Below, piece by piece: positions 27,201-36,427 of a stretch of DNA of 64,000 nt. Both the position numbers and the translations under genes were made by a program. The stretch is from positions 434,001 to 498,000 of the forward strand of contig NZ_SMFQ01000004.1 of the NCBI RefSeq assembly GCF_004339015.1, in the 5' to 3' direction. The stretch is from Cocleimonas flava. GTDB lineage: Bacteria > Pseudomonadota > Gammaproteobacteria > Thiotrichales > Thiotrichaceae. The stretch's first letter is position 1, and every line of letters starts with the position of its first letter. Below the pieces are notes generated by a model. That model was not told the origin of the DNA. It worked only from the letters and a program-made list of their open reading frames with translations, and searched no databases.

Positions 27201-27736
27201 GCTTCAAATAATGCATCCACAATAGGTGTACTACCATATGAATTCCAGATTGAAGTATCATCTGCAAACAAACTCAAGTATTGGCGAGTATCGTTAGAAC
27301 CTGCAGCAGGCATAAAACTATTGTTGGGAGATGTACCCGGAAAAGCATACCCAGCTTTACTTAGCTCATCTTGCGCTAACGTTCCTATAACAGGGCTTAC
27401 TGGATACCTAATTCCATGAGCAACTGAGGCTCCTTTAGCGCCCTGAGCTCCACCAGAAAATAACGATAAACCAAAATCAATATTATCAAAGTCTGTATCA
27501 GCAATTATATCTTGAAAAGCCCCTCTAAGAATATCTAGGCGCGTTGGACCTGTTGCGCAATATTCATCATCTGTATAAGGACCTGGACACCATTTCATAC
27601 TACCCGAAAGATCCATAACAAATAGAATATTTGCACTCAGCAGTGTCTCAGAATCTATCAAATCGATATCATCAGCTGAAGCTGTTGAAAAAATCGAGAA
27701 AATTATCGTGAGCAGTATTTTCTTAAATTTGCACAT
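24245..27736 (-). CDS. pilY1: Type IV pilus tip adhesin/assembly protein PilY1
   Basis: A 1163-residue exported protein. Signal peptide about 1-21. A vWA domain starts near residue 35 with the metal motif DLSGS (42-46) and continues at ILLSDGGPT (about 393-401). Between them lies a Thr/Ser-rich insert (about 222-365) with 16 cysteines. The C-terminal half is a PilY1 beta-propeller with a calcium-loop motif DVDRNGSID followed by [15 protein letters not shown]. PilY1 joins minor pilins to initiate pilus assembly and acts as adhesin and mechanosensor; the calcium site controls retraction in P. aeruginosa. pilX is 25 bases upstream and pilE follows. Confidence 0.94.
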   Translation of the reverse strand: MCKFKKILLTIIFSIFSTASADDIDLIDSETLLSANILFVMDLSGSMKWCPGPYTDDEYCATGPTRLDILRGAFQDIIADTDFDNIDFGLSLFSGGAQGAKGASVAHGIRYPVSPVIGTLAQDELSKAGYAFPGTSPNNSFMPAAGSNDTRQYLSLFADDTSIWNSYGSTPIVDALFEAALYFRGEDVFAGKYPASDIRSAHPSTFTGVGYSETSSTSTPSCDASTRQSCTKGSCGTSEVCTATTGTTTSSTDTGGCTLQTGNRAYCGSGSTTCGLGTGCVDDTYTYTRYCNSSYTTAASCAADNPDWYACEPYPHTSTETNSEGVTSSTTTTRVRCQEQVTYYNCDAADNYSCPTTGESCTKCPDAVTTTSSSFVGTYKSPIVGECRNNGIILLSDGGPTENNTADLISSKIGSYAQGCEAVTTGSDTEVHGRCGPELAKYLASEDHADGSTSVADIPGLQNVKTYTVGLSLSAGSDEAVYLDDVATQGGGSFVTANDKAGLTKAFKDAILGIADAKGRSFAAPTYSIDTSNLLSHGNTVYVPVFDKDGVVWPGNLKKFQLVDGVLSDAAGNPAIDSGGALLSTARDMWSSVTPTDIIRSGGAANKIDADTRTILTDNGSTASPSLISLNTSIDNSKFGISGTGAADNALKSDLVKFIKGINPEDDTKRFHMGDILHSKPIQLVKADGSKYIFVGTNEGYLHAIDDSDGTEIFAYMPQELLPNIKRQYEKNIDNGHIYGVDGPITLWIDERGSSPSEYGNGVLDPGEEAYLFFGLRRGGKHYHALKVTNPSSPELLWKEQFGTGDSWSQPVLAMLKQHDKTEVTPVLVIGGGYNEDSAGNQTAGGNAVYIVDAIDSTDGGDIIWQTPTASQFAPHGSIAAVDAVPSRIRVLDVDRNGSIDRLYFGDTGGNIWRVDLNASYYDSGTGNDGEISEAKLYRIARLGATGSDTENRKFFEEPDVAVFRQGGKYVASIAIGSGDRTRPLDDTVDDRFFVIYDKEVLIEPTATPLLLSDLDASTAITLGATHNGWHKDLTSTTGEKVLSTAVTFQNKVMFTTFGTTSITTTTDGCHTSNTNEARLYIMDLLSGDVDENVVAATGEILGTPQIIFEGLQSQSGGSCDKGDCERKVVIRVGKAGPFVLPPVGAASPVPNSLPRVYWIDNE

Positions 27737-27761
27737 TTTCTTGCCTATTATTTTAATTAGT

Positions 27762-28253
27762 TTATTGCTTGGGAATCTGAACAGCTCTTCCGTCCGTGTG
27801 TGTGTCTTTAGCCGAGCTCGATGTTAATCTGCTTTCAGCCACCACCCTAAATACTTGATATTGAAATTCAGAAGAATTAGCTACATTGTTTAATACGGGC
27901 GAATCCAAAACACCATCGAACGCAACAGTAGCCCTTGAGTTTAGAGTTGCACCAGCTGATACTGTCTCAGCAGGATTAAAATAATCATCGGGTACATTGA
28001 TGACTGCAGTTCTAGTAGATGCCGCTGTATCTACATTGCTCAAATCACTCTCTGACATCACTTTACCAAGAGCGGATTCTGCACCTTGGAAAACAAGTGC
28101 TGAGTAAATAGAATTACCTGCAACTTGTGTATCTAAAGTCGACATTTTTACTGCACTTACACCAAGAATAGTAATTACCAACAGCATTATTAAAGCCATA
28201 ATCAGCGCTATGCCTTTTTGATGTTTTTGCATTGTCATTTTATTTGCTGTCAT
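27762..28253 (-). CDS. pilX: Minor pilin PilX
   Basis: A 163-residue protein with the PilX N-terminal motif QKGIALIMALIMLLVITILGVSAVKMSTLDTQVAGNSIYSALVFQGAESAL. It is cut after the glycine and, unlike PilV and PilW, has no glutamate at position 5, which is normal for PilX. It ends in RAVQIPKQ. PilX works with PilY1 at the pilus tip. It lies between pilW and pilY1 with short gaps on both sides. Confidence 0.9.
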   Translation of the reverse strand: MTANKMTMQKHQKGIALIMALIMLLVITILGVSAVKMSTLDTQVAGNSIYSALVFQGAESALGKVMSESDLSNVDTAASTRTAVINVPDDYFNPAETVSAGATLNSRATVAFDGVLDSPVLNNVANSSEFQYQVFRVVAESRLTSSSAKDTHTDGRAVQIPKQ

Positions 28254-28264
28254 GAATATTCTCT

Positions 28265-29116
28265 TTAAAGTGTATTTCTAATGTTTACAGTAGTACTAAA
28301 TACAGCTCTTCTATATCTGTCATTTGGTGAAACTACTGCTGTATCCAATAAGGAATAAGTAATTGATTCAGGCTCATCTTTAGTTTCTTTCAATGCTCTT
28401 ACCAGAACACCAATTTGAACACTAATGACATCTGACCATGATCCATTTACATTTGTTGCATTTACATAACGGTCAACAGTTTTATCACCGTTAGCGTCAA
28501 TGCCATATAAAATCTGCATATTTTCAACGCCTTCAGCGATGACTTGAGCCTCGTTAATCCTCGAACCCGCACACATTAGAGTGTCATCATTATTAAGGTA
28601 AAATGCATTATAAATGCTGGCAGTCTCTGGATCAGTTGTTGGTGAAATCTGACAATTTGCGGGTAAAGGTAAGCCAGAACAATCCCTTGAAACTTGATCA
28701 TCACCAAGGTATACAACACCTATAGTGTCACCATTTACATCGTCATCTTCTGTTTCAATGCCTGCGAAAATACCTGTATTAACCACACTGGCTTCACCGC
28801 CACTACAAGTGCGAGACGTTATTCCACCGGTAATGAAATTATTCAACAATGGAGCACCAATATTTGATGCATATCCGGTATGTTCAAGAATATCTGACAT
28901 AACCTCTAATGCTATCCGGCCATTATCTTCAAGCAGTGAAAATTGATCTCTCTGAATGCTAGACTTTTTACTACTTAAAAAAGAAGATGTTATACCGGCT
29001 AATAAAAACAGACCTATGATCATCGCGATCAATAACTCTATGAGTGATAAGCCCAATTGTTTTTTAAGGGGCGCATTCTTTGACTCATTATTACGAGCTC
29101 TTAATGTAAAACTCAT
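28265..29116 (-). CDS. pilW: Minor pilin PilW
   Basis: A 283-residue prepilin with leader ending KKQLG and mature LSLIELLIAMIIGLFLLAGITSSFLSSKKSSIQRDQFSLLEDNGRIALEVMSDILEHTGY. Glu at position 5 is retained. The central part has several cysteines (RTCSGG, RDCSGL, NCQIS, LMCAGS), consistent with disulfide-bonded globular folds of long minor pilins. The ATG overlaps the pilV stop by 4 bases (ATGA), so translation is coupled. Confidence 0.9.
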   Translation of the reverse strand: MSFTLRARNNESKNAPLKKQLGLSLIELLIAMIIGLFLLAGITSSFLSSKKSSIQRDQFSLLEDNGRIALEVMSDILEHTGYASNIGAPLLNNFITGGITSRTCSGGEASVVNTGIFAGIETEDDDVNGDTIGVVYLGDDQVSRDCSGLPLPANCQISPTTDPETASIYNAFYLNNDDTLMCAGSRINEAQVIAEGVENMQILYGIDANGDKTVDRYVNATNVNGSWSDVISVQIGVLVRALKETKDEPESITYSLLDTAVVSPNDRYRRAVFSTTVNIRNTL

Positions 29117-29703
29117 GGCATGATTCTCGTATTTATAATAATGGATTCGGTCGTACCGTTTGTTTCAGCTTTATATTCCCTTTGATCCCAAAGTGCTTCA
29201 ATCCTAACTTCACCATTCGCACAAATGGGGTCAGTTGGACAGGTAACATTCAATTCACCACCGGAAAATGTAGCGATATCATTAGCTGATGTAATTTGAA
29301 CTCCACCTGTTCGATTACCAGCTCCGGATTGATATCCACAAACCAAATCTAGTTTATCTATTTGAGCGATTTGTGCATTTGTACAACTAGATGTACTAGC
29401 AGAACAAGATGGTGGTGTAGCAGAGCAATCAAAAGTTGTACTAGTAAATATATAGTCGCCAGCTACTACTCCGGCTTTATTAGAATTCATTCTTTCAGTG
29501 AGACTATGAACCAAACTCATCGCTTGCTGTTGCATGTATGAATGCTGAGTTCCTCTCATGCCCACTATCTGCAGACCAGCTACTCCAAGAATTCCAATTG
29601 ATAGAATGAGTGCCGCAATCATTACTTCAATCAAACTAAAGCCTGATTGTTTTGATGCATTACTATTAATAATTTGAAAATTTTTGGAAGTCAGTCTTTT
29701 CAC
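29113..29703 (-). CDS. pilV: Minor pilin PilV
   Basis: A 196-residue prepilin with leader ending KQSG and mature FSLIEVMIAALILSIGILGVAGLQIVGMRGTQHSYMQQQAMSLVHSLTERMNSN, the PilV signature. A cysteine-rich stretch (FDCSATPPSCSASTSSCTNAQ) follows. It is the first gene of the operon here; the fimU/fimT gene that commonly stands before pilV is not present in this window. The N-terminal leader before the cut is long (about 20 residues). Confidence 0.9.
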   Translation of the reverse strand: MKRLTSKNFQIINSNASKQSGFSLIEVMIAALILSIGILGVAGLQIVGMRGTQHSYMQQQAMSLVHSLTERMNSNKAGVVAGDYIFTSTTFDCSATPPSCSASTSSCTNAQIAQIDKLDLVCGYQSGAGNRTGGVQITSANDIATFSGGELNVTCPTDPICANGEVRIEALWDQREYKAETNGTTESIIINTRIMP

Positions 29704-29891
29704 TATTATTCTCTGTATTATTTTTATATTTATGTTGAAGTAACTAATGATTGGTAAGTAAAACTATTCATCGAAGTTATAAAAACTCAGTAATTACAAC
29801 GATGGAATATTTTCTTATATTACTGTTTTATCTAACAGCAATCACAAACAACAACTCTATTATTTTAACTATTATAACTGTATGTTTCTTA

Positions 29892-29910
29892 AGCTCAGTT
29901 GAACCGAGCT
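29892..29910. promoter_or_regulatory. Palindrome upstream of pilV
   Basis: AGCTCAGTTGAACCGAGCT is a 19-bp near-perfect dyad (one mismatched pair) about 190 bases upstream of pilV on the AT-rich gap 29704-30119. It could be a regulator site for the pil operon. I see no clear sigma-54 motif. Confidence 0.35.
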
Positions 29911-30015
29911 CATCTATTGATCAATAATTCTACATTTTCTTTATCATAATTAATATTATTTTGCCAATCCCAAGACTAGCGGTAGACACTCATTGATAAA
30001 TGGTAATTTATAAGT

Positions 30016-30028
30016 CACCCCCCTACTT
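30016..30028 (+). repeat. C6-TACTT dispersed repeat
   Basis: CACCCCCCTACTT preceded by AAGT and followed by ATAGGCTGATTTTT, about 90 bases beyond the stop of the minus-strand YgjP gene. Confidence 0.9.
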
Positions 30029-30119
30029 ATAGGCTGATTTTTAAACACTTTTTACGGTAACTGGGAACCTTATTAGAGTAACAGCCTAATAAGAAAATAG
30101 GATATAGCGTGCTTCGCAA

Positions 30120-30833
30120 CTACAAAACCACTTCTTTGCCTAATCGCTTTAACTCTCGCCTGTGTTTTTTATAATTTGGGTCACAATCTTCGACTAAATC
30201 CCAGAATCGGGAAGAATGATTCATTTCAAGGGTGTGACAAAGCTCGTGTATCATTACATATCGCACCACATCTACAGGCATAAACAGTAATTTACAGTTG
30301 AGATTGATATTTTTTTTACTCGAGCAGCTTCCCCAGCGTGTTTTCTGTGCCCTGATACTCAAACCGTTATAATGAAAACCATGTTCTTCTGCCAATTGTT
30401 GGAGCATCAAGGTAAAAATCTTTTTTGATTTTTTTTTACACCATTGATTAATAAGAAAATGCAGTTCACTGATATCAGAGATATCACCAGAAATTCTCAA
30501 ACAATAATCATCGTCCTCTTGCAAACTCATTTGAGTACTTGATGGATTAATGTAATCGATATTCCACTGTTCATTCAAAACACGTAAATTCAATGACGTT
30601 GGGATTGTCTCTTTTTCAGAAATTGAAAGTTTGCTTAGATTTTTTTCTACCCAGACAGATTTCGACTGAATAAAAGAATGCCCCAAGCTATCAGGGGTTC
30701 CTGCGGGCAGGACAAGACTCAACTCACCTGAATTAGATAACTTGATTCTAATATGTTTTGCCCGTTTAGAGCGGACGACTAGATAGGGGTGAGCACCATC
30801 AGATAAGGCTAAAGAATATGTATCACTCTTCAA
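30120..30833 (-). CDS. YgjP-like zinc metallopeptidase (DUF45)
   Basis: A protein of the YgjP/WLM-like metallopeptidase family. The zinc site is HELCHTLEMNHS in MIHELCHTLEMNHSSRFWDLVEDCDPNYKKHRRELKR, with the distal H completing HExxH-x6-H-type spacing; TRWGSCSSKKNINLNCKLLFMP is the family signature. Substrate unknown. The reading frame extends to 30932 inside perM; a TTG at 30833, placed 8 codons after which homology-like sequence begins (YSLALSDGAHPYLVVRSKRAKHI), is the likelier start and overlaps the perM stop by about 11 bases, so translation is probably coupled. Confidence 0.8.
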   Translation of the reverse strand: MKSDTYSLALSDGAHPYLVVRSKRAKHIRIKLSNSGELSLVLPAGTPDSLGHSFIQSKSVWVEKNLSKLSISEKETIPTSLNLRVLNEQWNIDYINPSSTQMSLQEDDDYCLRISGDISDISELHFLINQWCKKKSKKIFTLMLQQLAEEHGFHYNGLSIRAQKTRWGSCSSKKNINLNCKLLFMPVDVVRYVMIHELCHTLEMNHSSRFWDLVEDCDPNYKKHRRELKRLGKEVVL

Positions 30834-31887
30834 GTTCTTTTTGTGCCCTTGGCCAGGAATTAATAATTGCGTGAACCAACGTAGCCAATGGAATGGCAAA
30901 GAAGACGCCCCAAACACCCCACAAACCACCAAATAATAACACCGCAGTGATGATTGCAGCGGGATGCAAATTTACCATTTCTGAAAACAATAAAGGAACC
31001 AGTAAATTACCATCCAGAAACTGAATAACCCCATAAGCGATTATCACGTACACCGTTTCAGTAGAATAACCCCATTGAAAATAAGCCACAATCGCAACAG
31101 GCAAGGTAACAAGAGCTGCACCAACATAAGGAATTAATACGGAAACACCAACAGCAAATGACAATAGCATCGCATAGTTCAAGTTAAACACCATAAAGGT
31201 AATATACGTTATGACCCATACCACAACGATTTCCGCAAATTTACCTCTTACGTATCCTGCGATTTTACCGTTCATTTCATACCAAACCTGCGATACCAAT
31301 GTTCTATCAGTAGGTAAGAATGCTTTAAACCAATTGATAATGATTTCTTTATCTTTAAGAAAGAAGAATATCAATAAAGGCACAACCACCAGATAAACCA
31401 TAAAGGTGAGTAAATCTGACACAGAAGATAAAGAGAAACTAACGACGGCTTGAGAAAAATCAGTAATCTGGGTTCTTATCCCTATCAACAACTCGCTAAC
31501 TTGCTGTTCAGAAATAATATTCGGATATTTTTCAGGCAACTGCATTAATAATGCCTGCCCCTGGGCAAACATTTTAGGAATTTCCAAAACAAACTGCGTA
31601 GCTTGTCTAAACAATAACGGCGCTAATATAAACAGCACGATTAATAACAATATAATAAACACACTAAAGGTAGACAGTATTGCAACCAGCCTTGGCACCT
31701 TGCGTTTTTTTAACATGCTGACAGCGCCATCGAGCAAATAGGCGATGATGATTGAAGCAAGTAAAGGTGTTAATACATCACCAATAAAATATAAAACAGT
31801 TGCACCTAAAACAAGCAATAACGCTAATATGGCTACCTGAGGGTCTGTAAAATGCCGGCGATACCAGTCATTAACGAGTTTTAACAT
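30823..31887 (-). CDS. perM: AI-2E/PerM-family membrane protein
   Basis: A 354-residue integral membrane protein with about eight transmembrane segments. VLTPLLASIIIAYLLDGAVSML, FMVYLVVVPLLIFFFLKDKE, SFAVGVSVLIPYVGAALVTLPV and LHPAAIITAVLLFGGLWGVWGVFFAIPLATLVHAIINSWPR match the AI-2E transporter (PerM/UPF0118) family in order. Members have been linked to autoinducer-2 export or ion/H+ antiport; the substrate here is unknown. The YgjP gene overlaps its 3' end. Confidence 0.9.
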   Translation of the reverse strand: MLKLVNDWYRRHFTDPQVAILALLLVLGATVLYFIGDVLTPLLASIIIAYLLDGAVSMLKKRKVPRLVAILSTFSVFIILLLIVLFILAPLLFRQATQFVLEIPKMFAQGQALLMQLPEKYPNIISEQQVSELLIGIRTQITDFSQAVVSFSLSSVSDLLTFMVYLVVVPLLIFFFLKDKEIIINWFKAFLPTDRTLVSQVWYEMNGKIAGYVRGKFAEIVVVWVITYITFMVFNLNYAMLLSFAVGVSVLIPYVGAALVTLPVAIVAYFQWGYSTETVYVIIAYGVIQFLDGNLLVPLLFSEMVNLHPAAIITAVLLFGGLWGVWGVFFAIPLATLVHAIINSWPRAQKELEE

Positions 31888-31941
31888 AATTTAAGCTTAT
31901 CTCTTTTGTACTTTATAATTTATTTTTATTTATTGATGAGC

Positions 31942-32343
31942 TTAATTGTTTGGGCCTTGGTATTCTTTCAAAAATACCGCTTCAAGCTCATCGATAATCT
32001 GTTCTGCTTCCTTTCCCTGCAACATATGAGCCGTCATAAGATCGGATATCGGGTGTAAAATATTATCCTTATTTACCATAGGATAAGTCTCACTCAGTCT
32101 TTTAATAGCTTTTATGACACTCTCATTTTCAGGGCGTTCAATATCAAGAGGTTCAGTAAGGGATGTTTCCTTACCTTCCTGCTCTAACGATACTTTAGCT
32201 TCTTCAGATGCTTGAGTTAGTAAAAATTCTGCAAAAGAAACTAATGTCTGTTGCTTGGAAGCATCAAGCCCTTTAAAAAGCTTGAGCAGCTTTCGCTCAG
32301 TTTTACTGCCTTGAATAGGCATTGTTGGTAAGGTTGGCAACAT
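31942..32343 (-). CDS. Conserved hypothetical protein, cytoplasmic
   Basis: A 133-residue soluble protein, mainly helical by composition and rich in E and K. The segment KTERKLLKLFKGLDASKQQTLVSFAEFLLTQ is followed by an acidic linker and a C-terminal helical part (DLMTAHMLQGKEAEQIIDELEAVFLKEY). I do not recognise a named family; similar short proteins stand near perM-type genes in other gammaproteobacteria as far as I recall. No catalytic motif is visible. It lies 54 bases upstream of perM on the same strand and likely shares a transcript with it. Confidence 0.6.
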   Translation of the reverse strand: MLPTLPTMPIQGSKTERKLLKLFKGLDASKQQTLVSFAEFLLTQASEEAKVSLEQEGKETSLTEPLDIERPENESVIKAIKRLSETYPMVNKDNILHPISDLMTAHMLQGKEAEQIIDELEAVFLKEYQGPNN

Positions 32344-32424
32344 TTACTTCTACTCTACCGCTAAATAACTATTACTAAAGGTATTAAAACAAAATAATAG
32401 CACGATAAGCAAAAAAAATCGGAC

Positions 32425-32457
32425 AAAAAAATCGGAGAACAAAGTCTCCGATTTTTT
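32425..32457. terminator. Terminator downstream of the LysR gene
   Basis: AAAAAATCGGAGA and TCTCCGATTTTTT form a perfect stem with a six-base loop and A/T tracts on both strands, 18 bases after the LysR stop. Confidence 0.88.
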
Positions 32458-32474
32458 AGCTAACAACAAGGTTA

Positions 32475-33374
32475 CTATTTATTTTCTTTACAATAGCTTC
32501 TGGCAAAATCCAGTAGCTCTTCCATGGTTCTTACACGGAATTTTTGACGCTGCCTAACAAAAGAAAACTCTCTGCTTAGAGGCGGGTCTAGTGGAACTGT
32601 TACCAACGTACCAAGTTTTAATTCCTTTGCCAAGCTCACACTAGACAATACAGAAATACCCATTCCCGCTTGTATCGCACCTTTTATAGCTTCTGGACTA
32701 CCTAGCTCTAAACAGGCTTTCAAAGCATGCTTGCCAACACCTTGAGCTCTCAGGTGATCAACGATTACTTCTCTTGTGCCTGATCCTTCTTCACGACAGA
32801 TGAAAGGATATTCAAGCATCTTTTTAACAGAGATAGCTTTTTGTTTAGCCAATTCATGATCTGGAGGTACAACAACCACAAGGTCGTCTTTACGACAGAT
32901 TTCCACCAACAAATTTTTATTTGTAACAGGACCTTCAACCACACCTAAATCAATGACATTGTTTTCGACCATCGAAACAATACCCTCAGTATTAGATACT
33001 CTAAGCCTCAGCAACACTTCAGGATTCTTTGCATTAAAGTCTCCTAGTAATGCCGGTAGCATATATTCGGATATGGTTGTTGAAGCCCCAAGTGTCAACG
33101 AACCACTAATACTGCCCGTTATCTCACGAATAGCATTTTCCATTTCTGAATATTTTTCAAAAATGATTTCTGCATATTCAAACGCGACATGCCCTGCCTC
33201 TGTGAGGCTAACCCTGTTATGAGCACGATCGAATAATCTTGTATCAAATTGTTCTTCTAGCTGACGAATTTGAAACGTAACGGCAGGTTGTGTCATGTGT
33301 AGTACTTCTGCAGCTTTTGTAAAGCTCAGCAGTCTAGCTACAGCATGAAATACCTGTAATCTCCTATCTGACAT
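32475..33374 (-). CDS. LysR-family transcriptional regulator
   Basis: A 299-residue regulator from the ATG at 33374, where MSDRRLQVFHAVARLLSFTKAAEVLHMTQPAVTFQIRQLEEQFDTRLFDR gives the full LysR helix-turn-helix with the right spacing; upstream in-frame codons (to 33452) are AT-rich and unlikely to be translated. The C-terminal substrate-binding domain (GSLTLGASTTISEYMLPALL and onward) includes EEGSGTREVI, seen in CbbR/CysB-like effector domains. Regulated genes are not evident: neighbours are ccoS and perM-side genes. An AGGAG lies 11 bases before the start. Confidence 0.9.
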   Translation of the reverse strand: MSDRRLQVFHAVARLLSFTKAAEVLHMTQPAVTFQIRQLEEQFDTRLFDRAHNRVSLTEAGHVAFEYAEIIFEKYSEMENAIREITGSISGSLTLGASTTISEYMLPALLGDFNAKNPEVLLRLRVSNTEGIVSMVENNVIDLGVVEGPVTNKNLLVEICRKDDLVVVVPPDHELAKQKAISVKKMLEYPFICREEGSGTREVIVDHLRAQGVGKHALKACLELGSPEAIKGAIQAGMGISVLSSVSLAKELKLGTLVTVPLDPPLSREFSFVRQRQKFRVRTMEELLDFARSYCKENK

Positions 33375-33656
33375 AGGTTTTTGTACTCCTAAATTAACTC
33401 TTACTCGCAATAATTGAATGCTAAGAAATATTTTTATTATTATCCTTAGCAACTGTATTTATATAACAATCAACTTATATAGTAGGTGAACTCCTTTAAA
33501 AATCAAGAAACCCGACCTTTTTAGACCCTGTCTAGAAAATATTTTTATTACAAGATACTTTTTTTGACACTATAAAATTATTATATAACCCTTGTACTTT
33601 ACTCTGTTACTAAAAATACTAAAGTAACATTCAAAATGATACGGTATCAGAAAAAT

Positions 33657-33875
33657 CTAAATCTGATTTTGCTCTTTATCTATTTGAGAAACCTCGGTTT
33701 TTTTTTGCTCCGATGAATTACCAGGAATTCTAGGATCATCATCGTCCATCAGAATCCTATGTGCTGGTCCTTCCATATCATCGTACTGACCACTTTTCAC
33801 CGTCAGCACAAACGCAAAAACGACAATCAACATGACTAGAACTCCAATCAAAATTGTCATTGATAAAGCACCCAT
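33657..33875 (-). CDS. ccoS: CcoS-like cbb3 oxidase assembly protein
   Basis: A 72-residue protein with one N-terminal transmembrane segment (about 5-27) followed by KSGQYDDMEGPAHRILMDDDD, the diagnostic CcoS motif. CcoS is needed for cofactor insertion into cbb3-type cytochrome oxidase. The other cco genes are not in the window, so this copy is separated from its usual ccoNOPQ-ccoGHIS cluster. The C-terminal tail is charged and probably disordered. Confidence 0.85.
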   Translation of the reverse strand: MGALSMTILIGVLVMLIVVFAFVLTVKSGQYDDMEGPAHRILMDDDDPRIPGNSSEQKKTEVSQIDKEQNQI

Positions 33876-34130
33876 ATTTTTTACACCTTCAATTCACCTT
33901 AATTCATTTATTTAATATAAAAACATCTTGAATTTTAAATCATTGATCTTTTTATAGTAAACACTTCAAGATATCAATACTAATAGCAAATCACATGCCA
34001 ACTTTGTATCTTGTTGTTTTTATTAGTAAAATATTTTTTACTCTATTTATACATATATTTAATAGCGACAAATACTGACACTATTAAAGACAACTTTTGC
34101 TCAATCATGACAACAGCACTTGCCAAATAT

Positions 34131-34147
34131 AATGTAAGTATTACATT
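34131..34147 (+). promoter_or_regulatory. Dyad upstream of acs
   Basis: AATGTAAGTATTACATT is a perfect inverted repeat (7-bp arms, 3-base centre) 117 bases upstream of the acs start in an otherwise AT-rich gap (33876-34263). It fits a regulator binding site; the regulator is unknown. Confidence 0.45.
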
Positions 34148-34263
34148 ATGCTATTACAACTAATTAATGAGGATGCAAAATATAAGCATTCAATATTATC
34201 AAATTGTGAGAAGTCGTATTCGTACGCGAGCATAAACATAACGATAACTAATAGGAGAAGCAC

Positions 34264-36207
34264 ATGCCAGACATTGTACACCCCGTATCTGTCGAATTTG
34301 CAGCAAATGCAAATATTAATGCAGAGCAATACCAAGCTATGTACAAAGAGTCCATAGACAACCCCGACGGATTCTGGGCAGAACAAGCCAATAAATATGT
34401 ATCCTGGTTCAAACCTTGGGATACGGTATCAGACTGGAGCTTTGATCAGGAAGATCTTCATATCGAATGGTTTAAAAATGCCAAATTGAATGTCTCATAT
34501 AACTGCCTTGACCGTCATTTAGAAAAACGCGGCGATCAGGTTGCAATTATCTGGGAAGGCGATAGCCCAGAAGATGACCGCAAGATTACCTACAAAGAAC
34601 TTCACGAAGAAGTTTCACGCTTCGCAAACGTACTGAAAGATCGCGGCGTGCAAAAAGGTGATCGTGTATCACTTTACCTACCAATGATTCCAGAAGCTGC
34701 AGTGGCAATGCTTGCTTGTACGCGTATCGGCGCTATCCATTCAATCGTATTCGGTGGCTTTTCACCTGACGCATTAGCAAGTCGTATCAACGATTCTGAT
34801 TGTAAAGTTGTCATCACTTCTGACCAATCAATGCGTGGCGGACGTAAAATCCCACTGAAAGTGAATGCTGACACAGCTATTGATAATTGCCCTGGCGTGA
34901 CTACCTGTATCGTTGTTCGTCGTGGTGGTGATGACGTAGCATGGACAGAAGGCCGTGATATCTGGTACGACGAAGCTATTGCAGCTGCAAGCCCAGATTG
35001 TCCTCCAGAAGAAATGGACTCAGAAGACCCGCTATTTATCCTCTACACGTCTGGTTCTACAGGAACACCAAAAGGTGTACTTCACTCAACTGGTGGTTAT
35101 CTGGTTCAAGCCGCAATGACACACGAAGCTGTGTTTGATTATAAAGACGGTGATGTTTACTGGTGTACGGCTGACGTTGGCTGGGTAACAGGACACACTT
35201 ACATCGTATATGGCCCGCTAGCCAACGGTGCAACAACCTTAATGTTTGAAGGCATACCAACCTACCCTGATATTTCACGTTTCTGGCAAGTCGTTGATAA
35301 GCACAAAGTTAACATTTTCTATACTGCTCCAACTGCAATCCGTTCATTAATGGGTGCTGGTAATGGTCCTGTAGAATCAACCTCTCGCGAGACCTTACGC
35401 GTACTTGGAACCGTTGGCGAGCCAATCAACCCAGAAGCCTGGGAGTGGTACCACGGTGTTGTCGGTAATGGAAAATGCCCTATCGTTGATACCTGGTGGC
35501 AAACAGAAACAGGCTCACACATGATGACTCCATTACCAGGCGCGCATGCATTGAAGCCGGGTTCTGCGACAGCGCCATTCTTTGGTGTTCACCCTGTATT
35601 ACTGGATGACGAAGGCAACGAGATTGAAGGAAACCCTGCATCAGGTAATCTGGCAATCGATCGTCCATGGCCTGCCATGATTCGCACGGTATTTGGTGAC
35701 CACAAGCGTTTCTACGAAACATACTTCTCAATGTTTAAAGGTTATTACTTTACGGGTGATGGCGCGAAACGTGACGAAGATGGAAACTACTGGATCACAG
35801 GACGTGTTGATGACGTATTAAACGTATCTGGTCATCGTCTTGGAACGGCTGAAATCGAAGCGGCTCTTGGCTTACATGAAGTTGTTGCGGAAGCTGCTGT
35901 TGTTGGTTACCCACACGATCTTACTGGTCAGGGAATTTACGCTTACGTTACACTAATGGATGGCGAAGAAGGATCAGAAGAGCTTAAAGCAGAACTGGTT
36001 AAACTTGTTCGTGGCGAAATCGGACCGATTGCAAAAATCAACATTATTCAATTTGCTCCAGGCTTACCTAAGACACGTTCTGGTAAAATCATGCGTCGCA
36101 TCTTACGTAAGATAGCGGCAGATGAAGTTGATGGATTGGGCGATACATCTACACTTGCTGATCCATCTGTTGTGGATGACTTGATTGATAATCGCGAAAA
36201 TCGTTAA
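34264..36207 (+). CDS. acs: Acetyl-CoA synthetase
   Basis: A 647-residue AMP-forming acetate-CoA ligase. Seen: the ATP loop [73 protein letters not shown], and [17 protein letters not shown] with the catalytic and acetylation-regulated lysine K608. It activates acetate through acetyl-AMP. A strong AGGAG ribosome site precedes the ATG. It is a single-gene unit ended by the paired-repeat hairpin at 36263-36328. Confidence 0.97.
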   Translation: MPDIVHPVSVEFAANANINAEQYQAMYKESIDNPDGFWAEQANKYVSWFKPWDTVSDWSFDQEDLHIEWFKNAKLNVSYNCLDRHLEKRGDQVAIIWEGDSPEDDRKITYKELHEEVSRFANVLKDRGVQKGDRVSLYLPMIPEAAVAMLACTRIGAIHSIVFGGFSPDALASRINDSDCKVVITSDQSMRGGRKIPLKVNADTAIDNCPGVTTCIVVRRGGDDVAWTEGRDIWYDEAIAAASPDCPPEEMDSEDPLFILYTSGSTGTPKGVLHSTGGYLVQAAMTHEAVFDYKDGDVYWCTADVGWVTGHTYIVYGPLANGATTLMFEGIPTYPDISRFWQVVDKHKVNIFYTAPTAIRSLMGAGNGPVESTSRETLRVLGTVGEPINPEAWEWYHGVVGNGKCPIVDTWWQTETGSHMMTPLPGAHALKPGSATAPFFGVHPVLLDDEGNEIEGNPASGNLAIDRPWPAMIRTVFGDHKRFYETYFSMFKGYYFTGDGAKRDEDGNYWITGRVDDVLNVSGHRLGTAEIEAALGLHEVVAEAAVVGYPHDLTGQGIYAYVTLMDGEEGSEELKAELVKLVRGEIGPIAKINIIQFAPGLPKTRSGKIMRRILRKIAADEVDGLGDTSTLADPSVVDDLIDNRENR

Positions 36208-36275
36208 TAGCCCATTAAATACCTAATAATCAGATAGATGATTATTAGGTATTTATAAGCAAAAAAACCGCCTGT

Positions 36276-36288
36276 AAGTGGGGAGGTG
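36276..36288 (-). repeat. C6-TACTT dispersed repeat (left arm of acs terminator)
   Basis: AAGTGGGGAGGTG, the reverse-oriented copy with one A inside the G run as at 57639. Confidence 0.85.
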
Positions 36289-36298
36289 CCTTTAAAGT

Positions 36299-36312
36299 CA
36301 CCCCCCTACTTT
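36299..36312 (+). repeat. C6-TACTT dispersed repeat (right arm of acs terminator)
   Basis: CACCCCCCTACTTT preceded by AAGT and followed by AAGGCGGTTTTTTTT. Confidence 0.92.
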
Positions 36313-36427
36313 AAGGCGGTTTTTTTTATTCATTAAATATTGTTATTTAACGGAATTACTGTGGTTTCAGGATGATACCTATCAAGACCCATTTACGACT
36401 ATTTCGAAACGTGATGACGTTTGAATC

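Larger units (their letters stand above)
36263..36328 (+). terminator. acs terminator built from two head-to-head C6-TACTT repeats
   Basis: The left arm AAAACCGCCTGTAAGTGGGG (continuing AGGTG) pairs with the right arm CACCCCCCTACTTT (continuing AAGGCGGTTTT) over about 25 positions with few mismatches, leaving a loop of about 10 bases, then eight T. Each arm is one copy of the dispersed repeat. Confidence 0.88.

Noticed and set aside
30834-30932. Extension of the YgjP gene into perM up to 30932
   Set aside because: The extra 33 residues are antiphase perM sequence and not like the family N-terminus.
34141-34386. Minus-strand 81-codon frame upstream of acs
   Set aside because: It overlaps the acs start antisense and its hydrophobic, cysteine-rich content reflects AT-rich promoter DNA.
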